Source of the DNA: Cupriavidus cauae
GTDB lineage: Bacteria > Pseudomonadota > Gammaproteobacteria > Burkholderiales > Burkholderiaceae
DNA length: 64,000 nt
Reading direction: 5' to 3'
Assembly: GCF_008632125.1 (NCBI RefSeq)
Contig: NZ_VWRN01000017.1
Coordinates: forward strand, 62,001-126,000
Part shown: in pieces, positions 35,222 through 44,396 of the stretch
Numbering within the stretch: the stretch's first letter is position 1
Layout: each line of letters begins with the position of its first letter
Notes under the pieces: generated by a model
What the model saw: only the letters and a program-made list of their open reading frames with translations
Databases searched by the model: none
What the model was told of the DNA's origin: nothing
Made by a program: the position numbers and the translations under genes

Positions 35222-36574
35222 ATGCGTCAAATCGACGTCCACCAGCTGGCCGACGAGGCCCGCTTCAACCGCTTCCATGGGCTCGTGCTGTTCTGGTGCG
35301 CGCTGATCATCATCTTCGACGGCTACGACCTGGCCGTGGCCGGCATCGCCCTGCCGTCGATCATGCAGTCGATGGGCGTCGACGCGACGCAGGCCGGCTT
35401 CATGGTGAGTTCCGCGCTGTTCGGCATGATGTTCGGCGCGATCTTCCTGGGCACCATCGCCGACCGCATCGGCCGGCGTTGGGCCATCGCCATCTGCATC
35501 GTGCTGTTCTCGGTCTTTACCGCCGCTGCCGGCTTCACCAGCGATCCGGTGACGTTCAGCGTCACGCGCTTCCTCGCGGGCCTGGGCATCGGCGGCGTGA
35601 TGCCCAATGTCGTCGCGCAGATGACCGAGTATTCGCCGCGCAAGATCCGCGGCACCATGGTCACGCTGATGTTCAGCGGCTATTCGGTCGGCGGCATGCT
35701 GGCCGCGGTGGTCGGCAAGGGCCTGATCGAGAGCTACGGCTGGCAATCGGTGTTCCTGGCCGCTGGATTGCCGGTGCTGCTGATCCCGATGGTGATGAAG
35801 TCGCTGCCGGAGTCGATGCCCTTCCTGATCCGCTCGGGACGCCTGGACGAGGTCAAGAAGGTGCTGAGCCGGCTCGAGCCGTCCTACCGGCCGCAAGCGG
35901 ACGACCGCTTTGCGCTGCCCGAGCTGAAGGCCGGCGAGGCGCCGATCGGCAAGCTGTTCCAGGACGGCCGCGGCTTCAGCACCGTGATGTTCTGGGTCGC
36001 GTTCTTCATGTGCCTGTTCATGGTTTACGCGCTGAGCTCGTGGCTGGCCAAGCTGATGGCCAGCGCCGGCTACAGCCTGGGCTCGGCGCTGACCTTCGTG
36101 CTGGTGCTGAACTTCGGCGCGATGATCGGCGCGGTCGGCGGCGGCTGGCTGGCGGACCGCTTCAATATCAAGCACGTGCTGGTCGGCATGTACGCGCTGG
36201 CGGCGGTATCCATCACCTTGCTCGGCTACCCGGTGCCGACGCCGGTGCTGTTCGTGCTGGTGGGCCTGGCCGGTGCGTCGACCATCGGCACGCAGATCGT
36301 GACGTACGCCTATGCCGGCCAGTTCTATCCGATGGCCGCGCGCGGCACCGGCATCGGCTGGGCCTCGGGCGTCGGCCGCAGCGGCGCGATCCTCGCCCCG
36401 ATCGTGATCGGCATGCTGGTCGGCATGGCGCTGCCGCTGCAGCAGAACTTCGTCGCCATCGCGATTCCGGCCGTGATCGCCGCGCTGGCGGTCTCGATGA
36501 TCGACCATCGGCGTTCGGCCTCGGCCAGTCACCAGGCGGCGCTGCGCGCGCCGGCGCCGTCCGTGCAGAAGTAG
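35222..36574 (+). CDS. benK: MFS aromatic acid:H+ symporter (benzoate transporter)
   Basis: A 450-aa, 12-helix inner-membrane symporter of the AAHS family. FDGYDLAVAGIALPSIM in helix 1 carries the Asp-Gly-Tyr-Asp motif typical of aromatic acid symporters such as BenK and PcaK. GTIADRIGRRWA is the loop 2-3 signature, and a second loop signature is in WLADRFNIKHVLVG. It is the last gene of the benzoate operon, 113 bp after the hydrolase, with an AAGGAGA ribosome site. Benzoate is the likely substrate from context. Confidence 0.92.
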   Translation: MRQIDVHQLADEARFNRFHGLVLFWCALIIIFDGYDLAVAGIALPSIMQSMGVDATQAGFMVSSALFGMMFGAIFLGTIADRIGRRWAIAICIVLFSVFTAAAGFTSDPVTFSVTRFLAGLGIGGVMPNVVAQMTEYSPRKIRGTMVTLMFSGYSVGGMLAAVVGKGLIESYGWQSVFLAAGLPVLLIPMVMKSLPESMPFLIRSGRLDEVKKVLSRLEPSYRPQADDRFALPELKAGEAPIGKLFQDGRGFSTVMFWVAFFMCLFMVYALSSWLAKLMASAGYSLGSALTFVLVLNFGAMIGAVGGGWLADRFNIKHVLVGMYALAAVSITLLGYPVPTPVLFVLVGLAGASTIGTQIVTYAYAGQFYPMAARGTGIGWASGVGRSGAILAPIVIGMLVGMALPLQQNFVAIAIPAVIAALAVSMIDHRRSASASHQAALRAPAPSVQK

Positions 36575-36631
36575 CGGCGCGGGGCCGCAGAGATATGCGG
36601 CCCTGAAACACGCGATCCCGAAATACCCGAT

Positions 36632-36661
36632 CCCCAGGGCACTCCACCCTGGGGATTTTTT
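36632..36661 (+). terminator. Rho-independent terminator of the benzoate operon
   Basis: CCCCAGGG, 7-bp loop, CCCTGGGG, then ATTTTTT. It ends the DUF4863-boxD-bclA-hydrolase-benK transcript. Confidence 0.92.
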
Positions 36662-36774
36662 GCGCCCCGGATTTGTGCCGGACGCGTGCGGCGACTACTC
36701 TGGAGTTTCATCGCAAAACGGCGGCCGACATGGCGCCGTTTTCCTTTCGAGATGCCTGAAAAGGAGCCCGGCAC

Positions 36775-37728
36775 ATGACCACGCCTGTCACCCCGCCTGT
36801 CGCCTCACCGCCCACCCTTGTCCCGCACCTTTGGTACGACAAGGAGGCCGTCGAAGCGGCGCGCTTCTATGTATCGGTATTTCCGGAGTCGGCCGTCGAT
36901 TTCGTCGGTCAGATCCGCAATACGCCGTCCGGCGATTGCGATCTCGTGCGGTTCACGCTATGGGGCCAGCCCTTCATGGCGATCTCGGCGGGACCGATGT
37001 TCCGCTTCAATCCGTCGATCTCCTTCTTCGTGCTGTTCGATCCGGGCCGCGATCCGCAGGCGCGCGAACGGCTGGATGCCATGTGGGACAAGCTGGTCGA
37101 TGGCGGCCAGGCGCTGATGCCGCTGGACGCCTACCCCTTCAGCGCGCGCTTCGGCTGGATACAGGACCGCTACGGGCTGTCCTGGCAATTGATGCTGACC
37201 GATACGTCGAGCGAATCCCGGCCGCCGATCGTGCCGGCGCTGATGTTCACCGGCGATGCCTGCGGCAAGGCCGAGGCGGCGGGCGAGTTCTGGCGCGAGA
37301 TCTTCCCGGATTCGCAGGCGGGGCAACTGGTCCGCTATGGGCCCGGCATGGAACCGAATCCGGCGGGCTCGGTGATGTTCTCCGACTTCCGGCTCGGCAA
37401 TACGTGGATGGCGGCGATGGACAGCGGCTACCCGCACGGCTTCGCCTTCAACGAGGCCATCTCGTTTGTCGTGCCGTGCGAGGACCAGGCGAGCATCGAC
37501 CATTACTGGTCAAAGCTCTCCGCGGTACCCGAAGCGGAGGTGTGTGGCTGGTGCAAGGATCCGTTCGGTGTCTCGTGGCAGATCGTGCCGGCGGAGATGG
37601 ACACGCTGATGCGTTCCGGCGACCAGGCGGGCATCGACCGGCTGGTTCAGGCCCTGCTGCAGATGAAGAAGCTGGACGCGGCAGCGCTGCGCTCGGCCTT
37701 CGAGGGAACGGGGAGCAGCCGGCCGTAA
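36775..37728 (+). CDS. tandem VOC/PhnB-like protein
   Basis: A 317-aa protein with two PhnB-type VOC domains, each holding a characteristic run: VPHLWYDKEAVEAARFYVSVFP, near residue 15, and PALMFTGDACGKAEAAGEFWREIFP, near residue 150. Each also has the DRYGLSWQL / DPFGVSWQI motif at the domain's end. Family members are annotated as 3-demethylubiquinone methyltransferase-like, but no methyltransferase motifs exist here and the function is unknown. It stands alone behind the benK terminator with AAGGAG ten bases before the ATG. Confidence 0.9.
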   Translation: MTTPVTPPVASPPTLVPHLWYDKEAVEAARFYVSVFPESAVDFVGQIRNTPSGDCDLVRFTLWGQPFMAISAGPMFRFNPSISFFVLFDPGRDPQARERLDAMWDKLVDGGQALMPLDAYPFSARFGWIQDRYGLSWQLMLTDTSSESRPPIVPALMFTGDACGKAEAAGEFWREIFPDSQAGQLVRYGPGMEPNPAGSVMFSDFRLGNTWMAAMDSGYPHGFAFNEAISFVVPCEDQASIDHYWSKLSAVPEAEVCGWCKDPFGVSWQIVPAEMDTLMRSGDQAGIDRLVQALLQMKKLDAAALRSAFEGTGSSRP

Positions 37729-37931
37729 GACGGCATGCAGGCAAGACCGCAAGGCCCACGGAACATTTGAAACATATACCGAACATGGGAAACGGGACGC
37801 CCCAAGGCCCGGAATTCCAGCGTCCTTAAAGATATAACAATAAGTCATTTGGATCAGCGATCGTGCTGGCGTAGCATTCGCCGCGCCGCCGCCCCTCCCG
37901 GCGCGCGGCGCATGCTCCCATCACGATCCCC

Positions 37932-39398
37932 ATGTCCGTCGACCTCACCCTCTCCCCTGCCGAAGCGCAACAGGCGGCCGCCACCGCCGCTCCACCCAAC
38001 AAGGCCGTCATCCGCTCCGCCGCCGATGTCTCGCAACTGGTCAACCAGGGCGGCGCCCAGGCCAGCAATGCGCGCATGGTGGTCGCGATCGCGCTGGGCG
38101 GCGTGTTCCTGGACGCCTACGACCTCGGCGCGCTGGCCTTCGGCCTGAAGGACGTCACCCGCGAATTCAACCTGACGCCGGCCGGCACGGGCATGGTCGC
38201 GTCGGCGATCACCTTCGGCGCCATCGTCGGCGCGTTCCTCGGCGGCTATTTCACCGACCGCATCGGCCGCTATCGCGTCTTCATGGCCGACATGCTGTTC
38301 TTCGTGGTGGCGGCCATCGCCTGCGCGCTGGCACCGAACGAATACGTGCTGGCCGGTGCCCGCTTCGTGATGGGCCTGGGCGTCGGCATCGACCTGCCGG
38401 TGGCGATGGCGTTCCTTGCCGAGTTCTCCAAGCTGCAGGGCCGCGGCAACAAGGCCTCGCGCGTGGCGATGTGGTGCCCCACCTGGTATGCGGCGATCTG
38501 CGTGTCGTATCTACTGGTGCTGCTGTGCTACGCGGTCCTGCCCGAGTCGCACAGCGGGCTGCTCTGGCGCATCATCCTCGGCTTCGGCGCGGTGCCGGCG
38601 CTGGTCATCATCGCGGTGCGCAGCAAGTACATGAGCGAATCGCCGGTGTGGGCCGCCAACCAGGGCGACCTTGAAGGGGCCGCGCGGATCCTGAAGCGGT
38701 CCTATGGCATCGACGCGGTGGTTGCACCCGACGCGGTGGCCAAGCCCGCCAAGCGCGCCGCGTCCTGGGGCAACTACGCGGTGCTGCTGCAGGGCGTCTA
38801 TCGCAGCCGCACGGTGCTGGCGACGATCATGTCGATCGCTTCGTCGTTCGCCTACAACGCGGTCGCCTTCGGCCTGCCGGTCATCATCGCCAGCTTCCTG
38901 GCGCAGACCATGCTGAACACGATCCTGATCTCGCTGGCGCTGAACCTGCTGTTCGCCTTCGTCGGCGGACTGATCGGCGTGCGGCTGGTGCCGCGGGTCG
39001 GCGCGTGGAAGCTGACCGTGGTCGGCTACGCGTTCCAGCTGGCCGCGCTGGTCGGCCTGGCGCTGGTCGGCAAACCGGACGGGGTCAGCGAAGTGGTGGC
39101 GGCGATCGCGCTGCTGGCCGTGTTCCTGCTGGGCCAGGGCTTCGGTCCGGGCGCGCATACGATGACCTATGCCTCGCTGAGCTACCCGACCTCGCTGCGC
39201 GGCGTGGGCGTGGGCTTCAACCAGACGCTGATGCGCGCCAGCTCCACGCTGTCGCTGTTCCTGTTCCCGGTGCTGGCCGCCGCGCTGAGCACCAAGGTGT
39301 TCTGGGTCATCGCGCTGGCGCCGCTGGCCGGCCTGCTGGCGCTGCTGGCGATCCGCTGGGAGCCGGCGAACTACGACGTGGACGCCGAGGACTTCTGA
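37932..39398 (+). CDS. MFS transporter, sugar/metabolite type
   Basis: A 488-aa secondary transporter. An Ala-rich ~45-residue N-terminus precedes the first helix (ALGGVFLDAYDLGALAFGLKD). FTDRIGRYRVFMAD is the MFS loop motif and 12 hydrophobic segments are present. It resembles the MHS/YaaU-like groups used for aromatic or sugar acids. A terminator at 39448-39477 ends the unit. A monocistronic gene; no substrate can be inferred. Confidence 0.9.
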   Translation: MSVDLTLSPAEAQQAAATAAPPNKAVIRSAADVSQLVNQGGAQASNARMVVAIALGGVFLDAYDLGALAFGLKDVTREFNLTPAGTGMVASAITFGAIVGAFLGGYFTDRIGRYRVFMADMLFFVVAAIACALAPNEYVLAGARFVMGLGVGIDLPVAMAFLAEFSKLQGRGNKASRVAMWCPTWYAAICVSYLLVLLCYAVLPESHSGLLWRIILGFGAVPALVIIAVRSKYMSESPVWAANQGDLEGAARILKRSYGIDAVVAPDAVAKPAKRAASWGNYAVLLQGVYRSRTVLATIMSIASSFAYNAVAFGLPVIIASFLAQTMLNTILISLALNLLFAFVGGLIGVRLVPRVGAWKLTVVGYAFQLAALVGLALVGKPDGVSEVVAAIALLAVFLLGQGFGPGAHTMTYASLSYPTSLRGVGVGFNQTLMRASSTLSLFLFPVLAAALSTKVFWVIALAPLAGLLALLAIRWEPANYDVDAEDF

Positions 39399-39447
39399 TC
39401 GGACTAGGGGCCGGCCACGCCGGACCAGCCTGTCGAACAATCCAGGA

Positions 39448-39477
39448 GGGAGAACGCGTACTGCGTTCTCCCTTTTT
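39448..39477 (+). terminator. Rho-independent terminator
   Basis: GGGAGAACGC, 5-bp loop, GCGTTCTCCC, then TTTTT. It follows the MFS gene at 37932-39398. Confidence 0.92.
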
Positions 39478-39479
39478 GC

Positions 39480-39534
39480 TTTGTGGGTCCTTTGTGGGTC
39501 CTTTGTGGGTCCTTTGTGGGTCCTTCGTGGTCGC
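39480..39534. repeat. 11-bp tandem repeat after the terminator
   Basis: Four perfect copies of ctttgtgggtc and one degraded copy, starting directly after the terminator T-tract. Confidence 0.9.
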
Positions 39535-39637
39535 CTCGACCTTTGTGGTCGCCTTGACTTATCGTTCTCGATACAGGATATTTGATCCATCTTCATTCCT
39601 GAATTGAGAACGGCGCGAGACACCGCGCCGCATCCGG

Positions 39638-40525
39638 ATGGAACTGGCCGAACTGGAAATCTTCCGCGCCGTGGCGCAGGAGCAGAGCGTCACGCGGGCC
39701 GCCCGCGCGCTCGATCGCGTGCAATCGAACGTCACCACGCGCATCAAGCAGCTCGAGGACAGCCTCGGCGTGACGCTGTTCCAGCGCGACAGCAAGCGCA
39801 TGACGCTGACCGCCGAAGGGCAAAAGCTGCTTGGTTATGCGGAGCGGCTGCTGGCGCTGGCCGAGGAAGCGCGGCAGGCGATGCGGCACGACGTGCCCAC
39901 CGGCAAGCTGCGGCTCGGCACCATGGAAAGCGCCGCGGCGGCCCGCCTGCCAAAGCCGCTGGCCCGCTATCACGCAAGCTATCCGCTGGTCGACGTCGAG
40001 ATCCGCACCGGCACCGCGCAGGCGCTGGCCGATGCGGTCGCCTTGCATCAGCTCGACTGCGCGATCGTCGCCCATCCTGGCACCGGATCGCCGCGCCAGC
40101 TGTCGATGGAGGACATGGCGCCCGGGCTCGAAGGCACGTTCCTGTTCACCGAGGAACTGGTGCTGGTGCTGCCGGCCAGCCATCCGCGCGTGCGCCGGCC
40201 GCAGGACGTCAGGCTGCGCACGCTCGCCGGCTTTTCGCGCGGCTGCACCTACCGCCGCTGCGCCGAGGAATGGCTGGCGCAGGCCGACGAGGCCCTGCGC
40301 CGCAACCTGACCGTGCGCGAAATGCCCTCCTATCACGCGATCCTGGCCTGCGTCAGCGCGGGCTCGGCCTTCGCCATCTTGCCCAAATCGCTGCTGGCGC
40401 TGCATGGCGACAGCGACGACTTCCACACCGTGCCGGTGCGCGCCGCGCATACCTTCCTGGTCAAGCGCGCCGGCTTCACCACCGCCGCCTACGAAGCATT
40501 GCTGCACGAGCTGCGCCAAGGCTGA
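39638..40525 (+). CDS. LysR-family transcriptional regulator
   Basis: A 295-aa regulator with N-terminal helix-turn-helix [25 protein letters not shown] and effector domain to the C-terminus. [12 protein letters not shown] in the middle contains two cysteines near the effector site, as in the PtxR/GbpR-like subgroup. It lies 26 bp before the nitronate monooxygenase gene on the same strand, so it probably forms an operon with it and could regulate it. Confidence 0.93.
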   Translation: MELAELEIFRAVAQEQSVTRAARALDRVQSNVTTRIKQLEDSLGVTLFQRDSKRMTLTAEGQKLLGYAERLLALAEEARQAMRHDVPTGKLRLGTMESAAAARLPKPLARYHASYPLVDVEIRTGTAQALADAVALHQLDCAIVAHPGTGSPRQLSMEDMAPGLEGTFLFTEELVLVLPASHPRVRRPQDVRLRTLAGFSRGCTYRRCAEEWLAQADEALRRNLTVREMPSYHAILACVSAGSAFAILPKSLLALHGDSDDFHTVPVRAAHTFLVKRAGFTTAAYEALLHELRQG

Positions 40526-40551
40526 GCGGCCCGATCCCGAAGGAGCATCCG

Positions 40552-41670
40552 ATGACCCCCTCTTCCGTTGAATCTTCCGCTGAGAACGGGCTGCTGGCCC
40601 GGCTCGGCATGTCGACGCCGATCATCCAGGCCCCGATGGCGGGCGTCAGCACGCCGGCGCTGGCCGCGGCCGTTTCCAACGCCGGCGGCCTCGGCTCGCT
40701 CGGCGTCGGCGCGATGAACGCCGATGCCGCACGCCAGGCTATCCGCGACACGCGCGCGCTGACCGATCGCCCCTTCAACATCAACCTGTTCTGCCATGTG
40801 CCGGCGCAGGCCGATGCGCAGCGCGAACGCGGCTGGCTCGACTACCTGGCGCCGCGCTTCGCCGAATTCGGCGCGACCCCGCCGGCCTCGCTGCGCGAGA
40901 TCTATCGCAGCTTCGTCGCCGACGAGGCCATGTACGAGATGGCGCTGCAGGAAAAGCCCGCGGTCGTCAGCTTCCACTTCGGTCTGCCGGACCAGGCATG
41001 GATCGATGCGCTGCGCGAGGCGGGTATCGTGCTGCTGGCCTCGGCGACGACGATCGCGGAAGCGCGCAAGGTGGAAGCGGCCGGCATCGATGCCGTGGTC
41101 GCGCAGGGCGTCGAGGCCGGCGGCCATCGCGGCGTGTTCGATACGCAGGGCTTCGACGAGGGCCTGGGCACGATGGCGCTGGTCCGGCTGCTGGTGCGCA
41201 AGACCGGCCTGCCGGTGATCGCGGCGGGCGGCATCATGGACGGCGCCGGCATCGCGGCCGCGCTGGCCCTGGGCGCGACAGCGGCGCAGCTCGGTACCGC
41301 GTTCGTGGCATGCCCCGAGACGGTGGCCGATGCCGCGTATCGCGAAGCGCTGCTGGCGGAGCAGACGCGTCCCACCACGCTGACGCGCGCCATCTCCGGC
41401 CGCGCCGCGCGCGGCTTCGTCAATCGCTTCACCGAACTGGGCGTCGCGGCCGATGCGCCGCCGATTCCCGATTACCCGATCACCTATGACGCCGGCAAGG
41501 CGCTGCACGCCGCCGCCAAGGCGGCCGGCAGCGCGGACTTCGCCGCGCAATGGGCGGGCCAGGCGGCACCGTTGGCGCGTTCGATGCCGGCGGCGGAACT
41601 GGTGGCGACATTGAATGCCGAGCTGGACGACGTGCTCGGGCGCCTCGGTGCCATGGCACGTGCGGGGTAA
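40552..41670 (+). CDS. nitronate monooxygenase / 2-nitropropane dioxygenase-like FMN protein
   Basis: A 372-aa FMN-dependent (beta/alpha)8 protein. Motifs: [28 protein letters not shown] at the N-terminus, [13 protein letters not shown] with the His of the family, [30 protein letters not shown] for phosphate binding, and GRAARGFVN. Typical for nitronate monooxygenase class I. The ATG has AAGGAG eight bases upstream. It converts alkyl nitronates such as propionate 3-nitronate to aldehyde and nitrite in the well-characterised relatives; the physiological substrate here is unknown. Confidence 0.9.
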   Translation: MTPSSVESSAENGLLARLGMSTPIIQAPMAGVSTPALAAAVSNAGGLGSLGVGAMNADAARQAIRDTRALTDRPFNINLFCHVPAQADAQRERGWLDYLAPRFAEFGATPPASLREIYRSFVADEAMYEMALQEKPAVVSFHFGLPDQAWIDALREAGIVLLASATTIAEARKVEAAGIDAVVAQGVEAGGHRGVFDTQGFDEGLGTMALVRLLVRKTGLPVIAAGGIMDGAGIAAALALGATAAQLGTAFVACPETVADAAYREALLAEQTRPTTLTRAISGRAARGFVNRFTELGVAADAPPIPDYPITYDAGKALHAAAKAAGSADFAAQWAGQAAPLARSMPAAELVATLNAELDDVLGRLGAMARAG

Positions 41671-41720
41671 CGGGACTGCACGGCGATTCCCCGGGGGACA
41701 TCGGGTTGCGTTGGGGGGCG

Positions 41721-41810
41721 GGAGTCATCGGTGCTGGAGTTATCGGTGCTGAAGTCATCGGCGCGGGCTTAACCGGTGCGGGCATCCTTGGTGCGGGAAT
41801 CGTTGGGCGC
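41721..41810. repeat. 15-bp degenerate tandem repeat (six copies)
   Basis: Six copies in 90 bp of a ggagtcatcggtgct-type unit, decreasing in similarity to ggaatcgttgggcgc. It lies between the nitronate monooxygenase stop and the next gene. Confidence 0.9.
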
Positions 41811-41835
41811 GTGAGTCATTGCTACCATTGCACGC

Positions 41836-43272
41836 ATGTCCCTGCCGCTGCCGCCACCGCCCGCCCTGCTCGACGACACGCTGCGCACCGTAGCACGCCG
41901 GTATCGCCTGCCGGCGATCGGCGCCGTATCGGAACGGATCCACGAGGCCAGTCCGGCGACGGCGCTGGCGGTGACCATCGAGCAGGCGCGCCTCGCCCTC
42001 GCCAACGGCGAAATCCCGGGCGCCGCACTGAAACATCTGTTCGTCGAATCGCTCGCGCGCATGGTGCGGGAAGCGATCCGGCCGGATGCGGGCGACCCGG
42101 CTTTCCAGGCGATGGTCCTTCGGCATCGGGTGCCCCAGGTGCACGAGTACGCATCGCTGGCGGCCCGTGCCGAGCAGGACCGCAGGCTGGTGCTGGCTGC
42201 CGTCAACGCGGTGGCCCACCCGAACAAACCGCAGCGAGGCGCTTCGGGCCCGCAGCGTGAGGCCATGACACATCTCCACGCGGCGGCCTCGGCCTCCTCG
42301 TGGGCGGCGCTGCACGATACGGTTCGACGCCTGCTCGCCATGCCGGCGATCTCGAACGAGGTGCCGAACGCAGCGCCGAACGCAGCCCCGCTGCAGCCAG
42401 CCTTGGCGCAATTGCTGGACAGCCCCGCACTGGAACGCTTGCGCCAGCTCGAAGCGCTGAGCTCGGATGCGCAGGTCCGCCAATATCGCTCGCTATGGGA
42501 CCGGCAAGGTCCTCGCTCGGGAACCGCCACCGCGACGGCGCAGGGCGCTTCCTCGCGGCAGCGCGGGGCCGCCGCCGAAGCGCTGGCCGCGCAGGCGCTG
42601 CGGGCGTTGGCACAGCGGCTCAACGACGCGGAGGGAACGTCGGCGCCTTACCGCGTGGTGACTTCGATGCGCGTGCCGGCGTCGCTGCCGGCCAGCCACG
42701 AGCGAGCCAAGACCGAATGGGATGCGGTATTGCTCAGGCAGGCCAACACGGAAGATGAGGCCGACGACGAAACACCGGCCTGGGACGTCTGCCTGCTCGT
42801 CGAAGCCAAGGCTTCCGTGGATGCCGCCACGACGGATCTCCCTCGCTTGCTGCGCGGCTTGCGCCTGCTCGCCCATGCCGAGCAACACGTCACGTATGCA
42901 TTCCAGACGGAACAAGGCACCGTGCGCCTGCGTGGCGCGTCGCTGAGCGCGCTGCCGACCGACGAGGCGGGCCTCGCCAGCAAGGTCCTGTATTGCAGCG
43001 ACGCGCCGGCCGAATCCCATCCACGCGTGCTGAGCGCTGCGAGCCGGATGCAGCTGCTGTCGGCACCGGCCACGCTCGAATTCGCCAGCAAGCTGATCGA
43101 AACGCAGCAGGCGGAAGCGCGGGACCTCGAGCCGGTCTGGCATCAACTGCTGGAATCGCCGCAGTGGAGCGCCGTGCTGAATCAATACCGGGCGCTGCGG
43201 CGCGTACGCGAATTGATGGTCCACGCGGACGACCTGCTGGCCGCGATCGGCGACACGGGCCAACGCGCCTGA
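41836..43272 (+). CDS. unknown protein with PD-(D/E)XK nuclease-like motifs
   Basis: A 478-aa soluble protein of no family that I recognise. The C-terminal half carries the spacing of a restriction-endonuclease-like fold: RQRGAAAEALAAQAL (Glu248 in helix A), KTEWDAVLL (Asp296) and LLVEAKASVD (Glu323-x-Lys325). The N-terminal ~220 residues are alpha-helical and Ala-rich. No partner methyltransferase, helicase or toxin gene is next to it, so a role in DNA cleavage is unproven. It follows a 15-bp repeat and its 3' end lies in a 42-bp tandem repeat. The start at 41836 (MSLPLPPPPALL) has no good ribosome site. Confidence 0.6.
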   Translation: MSLPLPPPPALLDDTLRTVARRYRLPAIGAVSERIHEASPATALAVTIEQARLALANGEIPGAALKHLFVESLARMVREAIRPDAGDPAFQAMVLRHRVPQVHEYASLAARAEQDRRLVLAAVNAVAHPNKPQRGASGPQREAMTHLHAAASASSWAALHDTVRRLLAMPAISNEVPNAAPNAAPLQPALAQLLDSPALERLRQLEALSSDAQVRQYRSLWDRQGPRSGTATATAQGASSRQRGAAAEALAAQALRALAQRLNDAEGTSAPYRVVTSMRVPASLPASHERAKTEWDAVLLRQANTEDEADDETPAWDVCLLVEAKASVDAATTDLPRLLRGLRLLAHAEQHVTYAFQTEQGTVRLRGASLSALPTDEAGLASKVLYCSDAPAESHPRVLSAASRMQLLSAPATLEFASKLIETQQAEARDLEPVWHQLLESPQWSAVLNQYRALRRVRELMVHADDLLAAIGDTGQRA

Positions 43273-43359
43273 TACCTGCTGACGGCGATCGGCGACACGG
43301 ATCAACGCGCCTGATACCCTGCTGGCCGCGATCGGCGACACGGGCCACCGTGCCTGATG
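43233..43359 (+). repeat. 42-43-bp tandem triplication of the gene 3' end
   Basis: Three copies of a unit starting cctgctggccgcgatcggcg. The first encodes the end of the preceding CDS (LLAAIGDTGQRA, then stop); the next two lie downstream of the stop and have their own stop codons in the matching place. Confidence 0.9.
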
Positions 43360-43366
43360 ATCGATT

Positions 43367-43391
43367 GGATCCCGCTGCGATAGCGGGATCC
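43367..43391. terminator. hairpin between convergent genes, possible bidirectional terminator
   Basis: GGATCCCGCT, gcgat loop, AGCGGGATCC: a perfect 10-bp stem between convergent stop codons. No T-tract follows on either strand, so termination is only inferred. Confidence 0.45.
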
Positions 43392-43401
43392 GCGCCGATC
43401 C

Positions 43402-44371
43402 TTATTCCGGCTGAATGCCGGCCTGCTTCACCAGCGCCGCCCAACGATCGACCTCGCCGCGCAGCCTGTCGCCCAGTTGCGCGGGCGACGAGGCCTTCAG
43501 CTCGATGCCCTGGCTATCCAGCCGCGCCTTGGTCTGAGGACTGGCCAGCGCCGCCCGCACCTCGTCCCCCAGCCGGGTAACCACGGTCGACGGCGTCCGT
43601 GCCGGTGCAACGATGGCCCACCACTGGCTGATCTGCAGCGCCGGCAGTTTCGCCTCGGCGGCGGTCGGCACATTCGGTAACGCGGCAATGCGTGCCGGTC
43701 CGGTGACCATCAGCGCCGTGATCTTGCCCGCGCCAAGCAGACTGCTGCCGCTCGCCAGCGTGGCGAAATGGCCGGCGACCAGTTGCGACGAGACATCGGT
43801 AAGCGCGGGCGCGGAGCCGCGGTAGGGCACCGCATCGATCGGGATGGTGGCCTGCGCCTCCAGCATCTTGGCCGCCAGATGGCTGATCGTGCCGTTGCCG
43901 CTCGTGGCCAGTTGCAGCGGTTTGCCCTGTTTGCGCGCATCGGCAAGGAAGCGCTGAGCCTCCCCGGGCCGATAGCGGGTGCTATCCGCGAACAGCACCA
44001 GCGGCGATTCGCCGAGCAACGAGACGGGCGTGAAATCGCGCAGCAGATCGTATGGCATCTGGCGGAACACCGACGGCGCCACCGTATGGGCCAGTTCGAT
44101 GACGCCCAAGGTGTAGCCGTCCGGGGCCGCCTTTGCCACGGCCTCGGCGCCGATGCGGCCCGAGGCCCCTGCCCGGTTCTCGACGACCACGGGGCTGGCC
44201 CATCGATTCGCTCATCCGCTGCGCCACGGCGCGCGCCAGCGCATCGGTGCTGCCGCCCGCGGCCCAGGGCACGACGAGGCGAATGGGTTTTTCCGGATAG
44301 GCCGACATTGCCGCGGGGGCATGGGCGGTGAGGCAGATTGCGAGGGAGGCGAGCAGATAGGGCAGCGTCAT
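43402..44371 (-). pseudogene. Bug/TctC-family binding protein gene, frameshifted
   Basis: The N-terminal part (signal peptide MTLPYLLASLAICLTAHAPA, then YPEKPIRLVVPWAAGGSTDALARA, to ESMGQP) lies in one frame. From VVVENRAGASGRIGAEA to the end it continues in another frame. The change occurs at a run of four G on the plus strand (44191-44194), so a one-base insertion in a homopolymer explains it. The two parts together are a full-length Bug protein. It is either a recent pseudogene or a sequencing error. It lies 25 bp after the threonine-synthase-like gene and probably was its operon partner. Confidence 0.85.
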
Positions 44372-44396
44372 GGGAACACTCCAGCCTGTATGAGGG

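Noticed and set aside
36775..37728. Ubiquinone methyltransferase
   Set aside because: The name is a common mis-annotation of PhnB-like VOC proteins. No SAM-binding motif is present.
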